NCBI RefSeq assembly: GCF_000281895.1
Contig: NZ_CM001558.1
Coordinates: 4,468,556 to 4,532,555, forward strand
Direction: 5' to 3'
Origin: Pseudomonas fluorescens Q2-87
GTDB taxonomy: Bacteria > Pseudomonadota > Gammaproteobacteria > Pseudomonadales > Pseudomonadaceae
DNA: 64,000 nucleotides
Below the pieces are notes generated by a model, which was not told the DNA's origin, ran no database searches, and saw nothing but the letters and a program-made list of their open reading frames with translations. Shown here in pieces: positions 1-7,123 of this stretch (positions are counted from its first letter, which is position 1; each line of letters starts with the position of its first letter). The position numbers were made by a program, and so were the translations under genes.

Positions 1-470
1 TCGGCAACCAGCAAATCGACTTCCTGGCCCGGCGTGTAGTTGGCCGGCGTCTTGTCCAGATAACGATCCAGGCGCGCCGTGGCGGTAATGCGGCGGGTGT
101 GTTTGTCGAGATAGACGTGCACTACACAGTATTCGCCTGCGCTCATCTGACGCTTTTCTTCGGAGTACGGCAGCAACAGATCCTTGGGCAGGCCCCAGTC
201 CAGGAACACACCGATGCTGTTGACTTCAACCACTTTCAGGCTGGCAAATTCACCGACCTGGACTTTTGGTTTCTCTGTGGTTGCGATCAGTTTGTCGTCG
301 CTGTCCAGATAAATGAAAACATTGAGCCAATCTTCATCTTCACTGGGAATATCCTTGGGGATATAACGATTGGGCAGCAGGATCTCGCCATCCGCACCGC
401 CATCCAGATATAAACCGAAGTTAGTGTGTTTAACCACTTGCAAACTGTTGTAGCGCCCGACTAAAGCCAT
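1..470 (-). CDS. CvfB-like S1 RNA-binding protein, N-terminal part
   Basis: Partial gene: it reads inward from an ATG at 470 and its 3' end lies beyond base 1. The visible product begins MALVGRYNSLQVVKHTNFG and continues through a second S1-like unit containing VVEVNSIGVFLDWGLPKDLL. Two successive S1/OB-fold-like segments of this type are the layout of the CvfB/YitL family, cytoplasmic RNA-binding proteins of about 280 residues that end in a winged helix. About 156 residues are visible, so the C-terminal winged helix cannot be checked. The family name comes from motif recall; the exact RNA target is unknown. Confidence 0.8.
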   Translation of the reverse strand, partial: MALVGRYNSLQVVKHTNFGLYLDGGADGEILLPNRYIPKDIPSEDEDWLNVFIYLDSDDKLIATTEKPKVQVGEFASLKVVEVNSIGVFLDWGLPKDLLLPYSEEKRQMSAGEYCVVHVYLDKHTRRITATARLDRYLDKTPANYTPGQEVDLLVA

Positions 471-809
471 TTCCAATACCCTCATTGCGTGGGCGGCATT
501 CTACCCGGTTTTGCCGTGCGATTCGTGGCTGCCGGCAAGGTTTGCCAGGCAAGCCCAGCGCAGCCATTGATTTTCCTGGGTTTTTGGTCAGTGCCCGGCC
601 ATTCGTCAGCCAGATAGCGGTTCGTACCGCGTGCCATCGGCGCCAGGTTTTTTCTGAGGTTGTTATTTAAAACAGTGGGTTAGGCAATAATTGCAGCATA
701 AATCGGCGCTGCATCAATCGTGGGCACGAATAATTCAGGAGGATATTTGCCAAGCTATTGTCAAGTATTTCCTGTACTATGCCTGGCCCAATTAATTATC
801 TACAGGTTA
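471..809. other. Intergenic stretch without a supported gene
   Basis: This 339-base gap lies between the divergent starts of the CvfB-like gene and the small gene at 810. Short open frames here have no recognisable product or ribosome binding site. The part after 660 is AT-richer than the flanks, and TACTAT at 774-779 could be a -10 box for the gene at 810. It probably holds the two divergent promoters. No repeat, RNA gene or terminator hairpin was seen. Confidence 0.4.
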
Positions 810-998
810 ATGGCCGTCATGCGCGTAAAAGCATCCAACAGCAAAGCAAAGCCAGCTCCAGCCGTTGAAACCAGCGAGTCGATCAACGACCAGATCGCTG
901 CGTTCCTCAAGTCCGGCGGCGAGATCCAGCAAATTGCCAAAGGCGTCAGCGGCCAGACATTCGGCCCGTCCAAGCAGATCAGCCTGGGCAAAAAGTAA
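810..998 (+). CDS. Small conserved-type protein of unknown function
   Basis: Encodes 62 residues from ATG 810; ATG 819, three codons later, is an equally possible start. An open frame extends upstream to 720, but only the region after 810 has coding character. The product has a basic, Ala/Pro-rich N-terminus (KASNSKAKPAPAVE) and a compact C-terminal part with the segments QIAAFLKSGGEIQQIAKGV and GPSKQISLGKK. There is no signal peptide or membrane segment. The shape suggests a small cytoplasmic, perhaps nucleic-acid-associated, protein, but no family is recognised and function is open. Confidence 0.55.
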   Translation: MAVMRVKASNSKAKPAPAVETSESINDQIAAFLKSGGEIQQIAKGVSGQTFGPSKQISLGKK

Positions 999-1194
999 CC
1001 TGCGCGTCACCTGGTCCCAAAGCGCTTTGAGCTTCGAAGCGCTTGGACTGGAAGCCCTCTCCGCCCTCTTCATTTTCCATCAATCGACGAACGGCCTCCG
1101 CTGCCGAGCATTCGCCGGTATCCTTGCACCTCTCTAGCTCAAGCGTTTCAGCTTACTGACCCTTCCTGCTCCTCGCTATTTCATGGAGTGAAGC

Positions 1195-1902
1195 ATGCGT
1201 ATTTCCATTGTTCTGCTGATCAGCCTGCTGTCCTGCTCGCTGGCTCACGGGCAGGTGTTCCAGCGCGAACTCGGCGACTTCGACCTCAAGCTCGGCACCA
1301 CCCCCAGCCGCAGCATGGCCGAGGGCCTGGTCACGCCATCGAGTACCGGCTCGTTTCATGGTGGGTTGGACCTGAGCCACGACAGCGGCTGGTACGTCGG
1401 CCAGTGGTCACCCAGCGCCGGCTACTCTGCTGACCTTGAGGTCGATTCCTACATGGGCTTTAAACAACCCTTCGACCAGACCCTTGGCTACGAAGTCGGC
1501 CTGATCCACTACAGCTATCCCACCGCCGATACCCTCGACAGCCAGGAGTTCTACGGCGGCCTGACCGTGCTCGGCAGCCGCTTCGGCGCAGCCCTGAGCA
1601 ACGACCCGGACAAACAGAACAGCACGTTGTTCGCCGACCTCGGCGGTAATGTGCCGTTCGGCATCGGAGTCAGCGCCAAATACACCACCCACCAACTCAA
1701 TACGCCGGTCTCGGTCGAGAACGGTTATGTAGGCAGCTTCAGCGACTGGTCGTTGAAAATTTCCCGTCCATGGAGAGGGATCGACTTGGACCTGATCTAC
1801 AGCGACTCAAACCTGCGTGGCAGCAGTTGCTCGGCATATTCGGGCCACAACAGTGAATGCGACAGTCTGCTGACCCTCAAGATGGCGCACCCTTTTTACT
1901 AA
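1195..1902 (+). CDS. TorF-family putative outer-membrane porin
   Basis: A 235-residue exported protein. The N-terminus MRISIVLLISLLSCSLAHG is a clear signal peptide. The mature part contains the start of the Gcw_chp (TIGR02001/TorF) pattern: SRSMAEGL, then a short strand with GGLDLSHDSGWYVGQW, then SYMGFKQPFDQTLGYEVGLI. Repeated amphipathic strands and the final aromatic residue (HPFY) fit an outer-membrane beta barrel. Length matches the family. GGAGTGAAGC before the ATG supports the start. Substrate is unknown. It is a single gene followed by a short gap and an unrelated lipoprotein gene in the same direction. Confidence 0.8.
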   Translation: MRISIVLLISLLSCSLAHGQVFQRELGDFDLKLGTTPSRSMAEGLVTPSSTGSFHGGLDLSHDSGWYVGQWSPSAGYSADLEVDSYMGFKQPFDQTLGYEVGLIHYSYPTADTLDSQEFYGGLTVLGSRFGAALSNDPDKQNSTLFADLGGNVPFGIGVSAKYTTHQLNTPVSVENGYVGSFSDWSLKISRPWRGIDLDLIYSDSNLRGSSCSAYSGHNSECDSLLTLKMAHPFY

Positions 1903-1996
1903 GCGTTACTCATTAGTCGGCTGAACTGCCGCGCGCCTGCGATGCTCAAACAAAACAGCTACACCTTCGCAACCATGCCCTCGCAAGGACTCGCTC

Positions 1997-2863
1997 ATGT
2001 CGCGCTGGTTAATACGTACCGCCATGCTCCTTACCCTGCTGCTGAGCGTCACGGCCTGCAGCCGCATCGGCTTGGCCTATCGCAACCTCGACCTGATCAT
2101 CCCCTGGACCCTCAATGATTACCTGGACATCAAGGGCGAGCAAAAAGACTGGTTCAACGAACGCCTCAGGGAACACCTGACCTGGCACTGCACCACACAA
2201 CTGCCCGGCTACCTGGACTGGCTGGACCGCCTGAAGACCATGGTGCAAACCAATCAGGTAACCGACGAAGCCCTGCAACAGCGCACCCGGGAAGCCAAAG
2301 CCGCCATCGCCGAAACCGCCCGGGAAATCACCCCGTCGGCCATCGAACTGCTGCAAGGCTTGAGCGACGACCAAGTCGATGACATGGACGCCGCTTTCGT
2401 CAAAGACCAGCGTAAACGCCAGCAGCAATACCTCAAGCCGACCTTGCAGGAGCAGATCCAGGAACGCAGCGAGCGCATGGAAAAACGCCTGAACGACTGG
2501 CTCGGCCCGCTCAACATTGCCCAGCGCCAGCGAGTCGTGGCCTGGTCAACGGCCCTGGGCGACCAGAACCAGCAATGGATCGCCAACCGCGCCCATTGGC
2601 AGAACCAGTTCAGCGAAGCCGTGGCCCAGCGCCACAGCCCTGACTTTCCGAAACGCATCGAGCAACTGCTGGTCAACCGCGAAAGCCTCTGGACCCCGGC
2701 TTATCGCGAAGCCTATGACAAGACCGAAGCCCAGGCTCGCAGCCTGTTGGTGGACCTGATGGCCGAAAGCACGCCGCCCCAGCGGGAGCAGTTGCTGAAG
2801 AAAATCGATGGCGTGAAGAAGGATTTCAGTGATTTGAAGTGTTTAAAAGCGGCTCGATCTTAA
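1997..2863 (+). CDS. DUF6279 family lipoprotein
   Basis: A 288-residue protein with a lipoprotein signal: a hydrophobic stretch followed by the lipobox LSVTAC, with Cys21 as lipidation site. The sequence after it, starting SRIGLAYRNLDLIIPWTLNDY, is the characteristic opening of the DUF6279 family. The rest is charged and predicted helical, with repeated pairs such as QERSERMEKRLNDW. Function is unknown; it is presumably anchored in the outer membrane facing the periplasm. A REPIN follows directly and separates it from the convergent gene at 2989-3381. Confidence 0.85.
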   Translation: MSRWLIRTAMLLTLLLSVTACSRIGLAYRNLDLIIPWTLNDYLDIKGEQKDWFNERLREHLTWHCTTQLPGYLDWLDRLKTMVQTNQVTDEALQQRTREAKAAIAETAREITPSAIELLQGLSDDQVDDMDAAFVKDQRKRQQQYLKPTLQEQIQERSERMEKRLNDWLGPLNIAQRQRVVAWSTALGDQNQQWIANRAHWQNQFSEAVAQRHSPDFPKRIEQLLVNRESLWTPAYREAYDKTEAQARSLLVDLMAESTPPQREQLLKKIDGVKKDFSDLKCLKAARS

Positions 2864-2880
2864 AACCAACACACATCCCC

Positions 2881-2970
2881 TGTGGGAGCGGGCTTGCTCG
2901 CGAAGGCGGCACATCAGTCGGAATAACTACTGACTGACATACCGCCTTCGCGAGCAAGCCCGCTCCCACA
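2881..2970. repeat. REPIN (type A), paired REP palindromes
   Basis: Two inverted copies of TGTGGGAGCGGGCTTGCTCG, each continuing CGAAGGCGG, are separated by a short spacer around 2910-2943. It lies between the 3' ends of two convergent genes, where it could also act as a transcription stop. It belongs to the same family as 31731, 45862, 52893 and 60674. Confidence 0.95.
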
Positions 2971-2988
2971 GAGGTCTGTGTTTAGCTG

Positions 2989-3381
2989 TCAGGCAATCTG
3001 CGCCTTGGAAGCCAAATCATCAAACGTAAACTCATCCAGCGCATCGTCCTGCTCATCCAGCACCTGGCGCGGATGATCATTGCCCGGAATGCTGCTGTCG
3101 ATCAGGCTCAACAACCGCGAGCCACGAGGCGTCAGCACAAAGTTCTCGCCATTACCGCCCTCTTCTTCCGGCCGCGGCTCGATATAGCCGCGCTCCAGCA
3201 GTAACTTTTCGTACTCCCCGGCGACCGCTTTCAGATGATCGAGGTTCTCGATCTCCTCGCCTGCGGCTGCCTTCTGCGCCGCATACTGCTCCGCGTAAGG
3301 GCGAGGGGTGAAGCTGTGGCCGGCGCCGTTCTGCACTTCGTGCAACAACCGTTCGATCAAGTCCCAGTTATAAGTCGTCAT
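2989..3381 (-). CDS. DUF2513-type putative transcriptional regulator
   Basis: A 130-residue cytoplasmic protein starting MTTYNWDLIERLLHEVQNG. The opening 'WDLI..LL' and the segment with EYEKLLLERGYIEPR resemble DUF2513-like proteins, which are often annotated as small winged-helix regulators. The second half, with FVLTPRGSRLLSLI, fits the recognition-helix and wing part of such a fold. The C-terminal tail is acidic (DEQDDALDEF). There are no neighbours on the same strand. The family assignment is by resemblance only; the DNA target is unknown. Confidence 0.6.
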   Translation of the reverse strand: MTTYNWDLIERLLHEVQNGAGHSFTPRPYAEQYAAQKAAAGEEIENLDHLKAVAGEYEKLLLERGYIEPRPEEEGGNGENFVLTPRGSRLLSLIDSSIPGNDHPRQVLDEQDDALDEFTFDDLASKAQIA

Positions 3382-3568
3382 CCTGGTCCATCCTCCAAAG
3401 AGTGAGATGCGTACTTAGGTTGTGACCGAGGCGCTACGCCGCCGTTCAGCCGGGTTTCCGGGCGGTCTATACCTTGAACCGACCAACGGCCTGTCGAATT
3501 CACCGAAGGCCAAACGACCAGTTGCTGAAGCGCCCACTCAGCGGCTCTGCCATATAGGAGAAATCACT

Positions 3569-4300
3569 ATGAACGTAGAGAATCATCCAGTCGTCTCGCG
3601 GGAAGAATGGCTCGCAGCCCGTCGCCAGCACCTGGCCCAGGAAAAAGCCTTCACCCGCGAACGAGACAAACTCAGCGCCGAACGCCGCGCCCTGCCCTGG
3701 GTAAAAATCGACAAACCCTACCGCTTCCAAGGCCCCCACGGCGAACTGAGCCTGGCCGACCTGTTCGGCGGCCGCAGCCAACTGATCGTCTACCACTTCA
3801 TGTTCGGCCCCGGCTGGACACAAGGCTGCAAAGGCTGCTCATTCCTGTCCGACCACATCGACGGCGCCAACCAACACCTGCCCCACCACGACGTCGCCGT
3901 CGTCGCCGTCTCCCGCGCGCCGTTCGACGAGTTCCAACCATTCAAACGCCGCATGGGCTGGGCCTTCGACTGGGTCTCATCGAACGGCTGCGACTTCAAC
4001 CACGACTTCGGCGTCACCCTCAATGCCGAAGACGTCGCAGCTGGAAAAGCCACCTACAACTACGAAAAATCCGACAGCACCGAAGGTGAACTCCCCGGCC
4101 TGAGCGTCTTCTATCGCAACGAAGCGGGCGACATCTTCCACACCTACTCCACCTACGCCCGCGGTCTGGACATTCTGGTCGGCACCTACAACTACCTCGA
4201 CCTGACACCCAAGGGCCGCAACGAAGAAGAAATCATGGATTGGGTGCGGCATCACGATAAATACGAAGATGCCAAGCCCCACAGCTGCTGCCATGGCTGA
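3569..4300 (+). CDS. DUF899 family thioredoxin-like protein
   Basis: Encodes 243 residues from ATG 3569, chosen because TAGGAG lies at 3556-3561 and the protein has the usual family opening (EEWLAARRQHLAQEKAFTRE). The open frame extends upstream to 3422, but that part is not protein-like. Family features: PWVKIDKPYRFQGP, the sheet segment LIVYHFMFGPGWTQGC, the Cys pair GCKGC near residue 88, and VVAVSRAPFDEFQPFKRRMG. DUF899 proteins have a thioredoxin fold. Catalysis is unproven, and the Cys pair would be the obvious redox site. The C-terminus carries an unusual SCCH tail. Confidence 0.9.
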   Translation: MNVENHPVVSREEWLAARRQHLAQEKAFTRERDKLSAERRALPWVKIDKPYRFQGPHGELSLADLFGGRSQLIVYHFMFGPGWTQGCKGCSFLSDHIDGANQHLPHHDVAVVAVSRAPFDEFQPFKRRMGWAFDWVSSNGCDFNHDFGVTLNAEDVAAGKATYNYEKSDSTEGELPGLSVFYRNEAGDIFHTYSTYARGLDILVGTYNYLDLTPKGRNEEEIMDWVRHHDKYEDAKPHSCCHG

Positions 4301-4333
4301 TGCGCTAACCCGCACAAGTCGAGCGCGGTCCCC

Positions 4334-4372
4334 GTGGCGAGGGAGCTTGCTCCCGCTCGACTGCGCAGCAGG
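4334..4372. repeat. Single REP element (type B)
   Basis: GTGGCGAGGGAGCTTGCTCC followed by CGCTCGACTGCGCAGCAG, one half of the type B REPIN seen at 38334, 44417, 49992 and 55354. No inverted partner is visible downstream, so this is a solo copy. Confidence 0.9.
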
Positions 4373-4536
4373 CGCCTGCGCTGCCTGCCGACATAAATAG
4401 CGGGGTAATGAAAGGATGGGCAACCGAGGGACGCCTGTTTTCCAGACGAGAACCGGACCAGACTACGATTAAAAAGACAGGCCGATCTCGCTTGGTCTGT
4501 CTCGAATCCCCAACTCCGGCGACGTCTGGGGACGAC

Positions 4537-4824
4537 TCAGGCGAAAGCGAGCTTTCTTACCTGCAACAAATCAACATGCTGACGAGCCACCCACAGATCG
4601 TAAGCATCCTGCATGGCCAGCCAACTCTCCGGCGAGCGGCCAAGCGCTACAGACAGCCGCAACGCCATTTCAGGCGAAACGCGGCTAGTGCCCTTCAAGA
4701 CACGGCTCAGTGTCGAGGGGGCTACACCGAGTTTTTCTGCCAGCTCACGGCCGCTGATGCCGTTCGGTTCCAGATAAATCTCGGTAATAAACTCCCCAGG
4801 GTGGGGAGGGTTGTGCATGTTCAT
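4537..4824 (-). CDS. higA: HigA-family antitoxin
   Basis: A 95-residue helix-turn-helix protein. The opening HNPPHPGEFITEIYLEPNG and the HTH segment ELAEKLGVAPSTLSRVLKG are diagnostic of HigA antitoxins. It overlaps the upstream toxin gene by one base in an ATGA arrangement, as expected for a translationally coupled higBA operon. HigA should neutralise HigB and repress the operon promoter; the palindrome at 5117-5128 is the likely operator. Length is normal for the family and both genes look intact. Confidence 0.92.
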   Translation of the reverse strand: MNMHNPPHPGEFITEIYLEPNGISGRELAEKLGVAPSTLSRVLKGTSRVSPEMALRLSVALGRSPESWLAMQDAYDLWVARQHVDLLQVRKLAFA

Positions 4825-5102
4825 CAGTGGTAATCCTCGTAGTCCAGGACATAAGCGTTTCCGTCGCGAAACTCGAACGTCAGCCGCCAGTTGCCACTCA
4901 CCATGACTGACCAGCGCCCACGCATTTCGCCTTTTAGCGGGTGAAGGCGGAAACCGGGAATGTCCATATCATCAATCGTCATGGCTGTATTCAAGGCCGC
5001 TAGCTGCATTCGTAGTCGCTTGGCATGAGCGGGTTGCACGCCTGCCGTACTGCCCGTTTCGAAGAGCTTGCGTAGCCCTTTGTGTTGAAAAGACTTGATC
5101 AT
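4824..5102 (-). CDS. higB: HigB-family mRNA interferase toxin
   Basis: Encodes 92 residues from ATG 5102 (MIKSFQHKGLRKLFETGS), the usual length and opening of HigB toxins; an in-frame start nine codons upstream would add a non-family extension. The core segments LHPLKGEMRGRWSVMVSGNW and RLTFEFRDGNAYVLDYEDYH match the RelE/HigB fold, which cleaves mRNA on the ribosome. The stop overlaps the higA start. No truncation or frameshift is seen, so the pair is probably functional. Confidence 0.92.
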   Translation of the reverse strand: MIKSFQHKGLRKLFETGSTAGVQPAHAKRLRMQLAALNTAMTIDDMDIPGFRLHPLKGEMRGRWSVMVSGNWRLTFEFRDGNAYVLDYEDYH

Positions 5103-5116
5103 GGGAAAGCCTAGCA

Positions 5117-5128
5117 TGTTGCGCAACA
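5117..5128. promoter_or_regulatory. Candidate higBA operator palindrome
   Basis: TGTTGCGCAACA is a perfect 12-base palindrome 15 bases upstream of the higB start, followed by a further half-like ACGCAACA. Position and symmetry fit autoregulation by HigA. Binding is inferred, not shown. Confidence 0.5.
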
Positions 5129-5262
5129 CGCAACAAAAATATGATGCCCCTCGAAACGCTCAAGATATTTATTTAACGACGAGCCAGATTGAGGGAGGAT
5201 CGAAAAGGAAAACTATGAAAACGAGCGACTCGTAGGGCGGCCATTTCATAGCACGAAATAGT

Positions 5263-5520
5263 TCATCCCCGGCGGCCCTGCTGGGCCTGTATGTAATGGC
5301 GAAGAAGCTGATTGATGCGTGCCTGATAACCCTCGTCCTGCCCCTTGAAGTACTCCAGCACATCGGCATCAAGGCAAATAGTCATCGCCTGCTTTACCGG
5401 CACACGCAGCTCGGCGCGACGGTAGAAATTCTCCCCCAGTTCGGGGATATCGCTGGTGTCAATTTCCGCATCATTCAACTTGGCCAGGCGTCCCCAGTCA
5501 GTTTTCGACGTTTTCGACAT
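5263..5520 (-). CDS. brnA: BrnA-family antitoxin (toxin partner decayed)
   Basis: Encodes 85 residues from ATG 5520. An N-terminal acidic linker contains KLNDAEIDTSDIPELGENF. The ribbon-helix-helix part is VPVKQAMTICLDADVLEYF followed by GYQARINQLLRHYI, the conserved BrnA C-terminal pattern. BrnA normally binds the BrnT RNase toxin and the operon promoter. The partner gene directly upstream survives only as frameshifted remnants, so this is an orphan antitoxin. The open frame runs upstream into brnT sequence (TDVVRIISAE), but that is toxin remnant and not part of BrnA. Confidence 0.85.
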   Translation of the reverse strand: MSKTSKTDWGRLAKLNDAEIDTSDIPELGENFYRRAELRVPVKQAMTICLDADVLEYFKGQDEGYQARINQLLRHYIQAQQGRRG

Positions 5521-5665
5521 AACGTATGGTCTCCTGCTTAGTGGCTTTTCGGCGGAGATGATGCGGACGACATCCGTCCCGCCGTTCGGTGTACACGACC
5601 ACGCCAATCATCGCTTTGATCAAGCCGATGGTTCGACGCAGGGTGCCTCTTCACCGAAGACTACT
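5498..5665 (-). pseudogene. brnT: Decayed brnT toxin remnant
   Basis: Reading the minus strand in shifting frames recovers the C-terminal half of a BrnT RNase toxin: GEE in one frame, RTIGLIKAMIGVVVYTER in the next, TDVVRIISAE in another, and KATKQETIRYVENVEN plus stop in the last. The order matches the family pattern (GEE..TIG..VVVYTER..RIISARKATKQE). At least three frame changes are needed. The expected N-terminal half is not visible, and unrelated repeat sequence (5664-5759) lies where it should be. The ancestral stop at 5498 overlaps the brnA start, a normal brnTA arrangement. Confidence 0.75.
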
Positions 5666-5759
5666 GCCGAAACCGTCCCTCTGAAATCAGAAGCATCCCG
5701 TAAAAAAGTACGAAAGATCCTGCACAGACGTGGAAACCTCCTGCGAAACAGACGGACAG
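5664..5759 (+). repeat. Dispersed imperfect repeat, copy 1
   Basis: Contains CTGAAATCAGAAGC, GAAAGATCC and GAAACCTCCTGCGAAAC in the same order, spacing and orientation as 28296-28390, about 22.6 kb away. It abuts the broken end of the brnT remnant. Origin is unknown; it is not one of the REP families. Confidence 0.7.
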
Positions 5760-5882
5760 AATTACAGCAGGTCGTAGTGAAGGAAACGGGGACTTGCTCC
5801 GCTATCGTGATGAAGTAGGAAGAGGCTAAGCCACATGGCTGCTGATACGGCTAAACACAATCCTTAGGCCAAGCACCGCTCC

Positions 5883-5920
5883 GTGGCGAGGGAGCTTGCT
5901 CCCGCTCGACTGCGCAGCAG
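5883..5920. repeat. Single REP element (type B)
   Basis: GTGGCGAGGGAGCTTGCTCC plus CGCTCGACTGCGCAGCAG, nearly identical to the solo copy at 4334. No inverted partner was seen. It is the last REP element before a roughly 26-kb stretch without any. Confidence 0.9.
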
Positions 5921-6005
5921 TCGCCTGCTTTGCCTGACCTGTCGCAGCGCCAAAGCCCACCGCTGCAAGGCCAAAGGTCCTACACAAAGCTCGGAAAGCG
6001 GCGTC

Positions 6006-6076
6006 TTGTAGCTCGAGAACGGATCGGCCTATAGTCCCTCGTCGCCCCCAAAAGGCGACCGGGTTTGGCGACCCGA
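6006..6076 (+). promoter_or_regulatory. Promoter and hairpin leader of the DUF3077 gene
   Basis: A sigma70-like promoter is visible: TTGTAG at 6006-6011 and TATAGT at 6030-6035 with an 18-base spacer. The predicted transcript would start near 6041, exactly at the hairpin GTCGCCCCCAAAAGGCGAC (6041-6059). A second small hairpin, GGGTTTGGCGACCC (6061-6074), follows. A GGCGACC stem recurs in the terminator after the gene. A 5'-end hairpin may protect or regulate the mRNA; this is inference. Confidence 0.45.
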
Positions 6077-6113
6077 TCCACAGAGAGACTCATTAATTTT
6101 CGAGGCTCTGAAT

Positions 6114-6386
6114 ATGACCAGATACATGCCCATCACCGGCATTGACTGTACCCCCGCTACCCTGCTCATCGACACTGAGGCCCCGCTCGACGTTCTCTTC
6201 GAAACTGCCGACTATCGCATTCGCACCGTGACCCAACTGCTGGAAAACATCGCGTTTCGTTCAGATATCAGCTCCGATACGGTAGTGCTTTCCGACTTCT
6301 GCAAAATGCTGACGATAGCGTTGCGCGATGGGTGTGATGTGATGGATGTGATTGGGAGGCGGTTGCGGGCGCAGGCAGCAGAATAA
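6114..6386 (+). CDS. DUF3077 family small protein
   Basis: A 90-residue cytoplasmic protein with the DUF3077 pattern: an N-terminal segment around FETADYRIRTVTQLLENIAF and an acidic/hydrophobic C-terminal helix. DUF3077 genes are common and often multicopy in Pseudomonas; their function is not known. The gene has its own promoter and hairpin leader, and a strong terminator five bases after the stop, so it is a monocistronic unit set among toxin-antitoxin remnants. Confidence 0.75.
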   Translation: MTRYMPITGIDCTPATLLIDTEAPLDVLFETADYRIRTVTQLLENIAFRSDISSDTVVLSDFCKMLTIALRDGCDVMDVIGRRLRAQAAE

Positions 6387-6390
6387 TGAA

Positions 6391-6417
6391 AACGGGCGAC
6401 CTTTGGGTCGCCGTTTT
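6391..6417 (+). terminator. Rho-independent terminator after the DUF3077 gene
   Basis: GGCGACC TTT GGGTCGCC forms a GC stem with a three-base loop, followed by GTTTTT. It shares the GGCGACC motif with the leader hairpins. Confidence 0.85.
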
Positions 6418-6438
6418 TACATGCGTGCAGAGCACAGA

Positions 6439-6660
6439 ATGATTGAGACCTTCACAGAATTTGATCCCGCAGACTATCTCAGCACATCAGAGATCATTGC
6501 GGAGTTCATGAGTGATGCCCTGGAAACCGGCGATGCAAGCTATGTTGCCAAAGCGATGGGAACCGTCGCACGTGCCAAAGGGATGACCGAACCGAGGCGG
6601 GACACCGGCGTGCCCCGCGAATAGCGGTACTGATCCTTCAGGAAGGAATGTTTATGGCAC
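6439..6660 (+). pseudogene. Decayed COG3636-type addiction-module antidote
   Basis: An open frame from ATG 6439 to a TAG at 6622 gives about 61 residues with the N-terminal pattern of COG3636 antidotes: FTEFDPADYLSTSEIIAEFM, then DALETGDASYVAKAMGTVAR and AKGMT. Family members continue into an HTH (roughly TGVPRESLYRSF). Here the frame reads TGVPRE-stop-RY-stop-SFRKE, so two in-frame stops interrupt the HTH. The expected 95-residue length is not reached. No RelE-type toxin gene is adjacent. A short truncated product cannot be excluded. Confidence 0.65.
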
Positions 6661-7113
6661 CGCATAGCTCTCGTAATCCAAGGCGATCCTGTCGTCTTTC
6701 GAGTAGCTGACATACACCACCACCGCATCGCTGCTGGCGACCAAGGCATAGGGCCATTTGCCGTTAGCCTTCCTCATCTGCTCGTACAACTCCAAAAAGT
6801 AATTTTTGGTCTGGCCCCGTGGGTCATAGGGCAATTGCACCTGAAAAATCGGATAGTGCCCGCCATTGCACAGCTGCACCCGCTCCAGCTTGATGTCATT
6901 TTTCTCCAACACTGTGCGAGTTGGATGCCGCCAGGTAACGAGGTCGACATCGTGACAATCGCTGGCCGTGCCGTTGTAAAGCTCGGTGTTTTCAAGGGCG
7001 GGAAGTGCCGAAGCCAGGCAAGGGAAAAGCAACAACATCAGGGGAAGAAAACGCGGCACGGCAGCGCTCCGAAAGGGACGTGAGCGTGATTGAATCCCCA
7101 GCCTAGCATTCAT
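6652..7113 (-). CDS. Exported protein of unknown function
   Basis: Encodes 153 residues from ATG 7113; an in-frame ATG at 7134 would overlap the preceding gene and is an alternative. A basic N-terminus is followed by the hydrophobic stretch FLPLMLLLFPCLASALP, a likely signal peptide. The mature part has two Cys (SDCHD, VQLCNGG) that could form a disulfide, and a C-terminal segment ending DDRIALDYESYAVP. No family is recognised. It is the last gene of the minus-strand run downstream of the orphan CDI module, separated by 10 bases from the gene before it, so the two may be co-transcribed. Confidence 0.55.
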   Translation of the reverse strand: MNARLGIQSRSRPFRSAAVPRFLPLMLLLFPCLASALPALENTELYNGTASDCHDVDLVTWRHPTRTVLEKNDIKLERVQLCNGGHYPIFQVQLPYDPRGQTKNYFLELYEQMRKANGKWPYALVASSDAVVVYVSYSKDDRIALDYESYAVP

Positions 7114-7123
7114 CAGAAAGTCT

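Noticed and set aside
5263..5607. A longer BrnA of 114 residues starting at 5607
   Set aside because: The first 29 residues are brnT remnant read in one of its frames (TDVVRIISAE), and family BrnA starts at the ATG at 5520.
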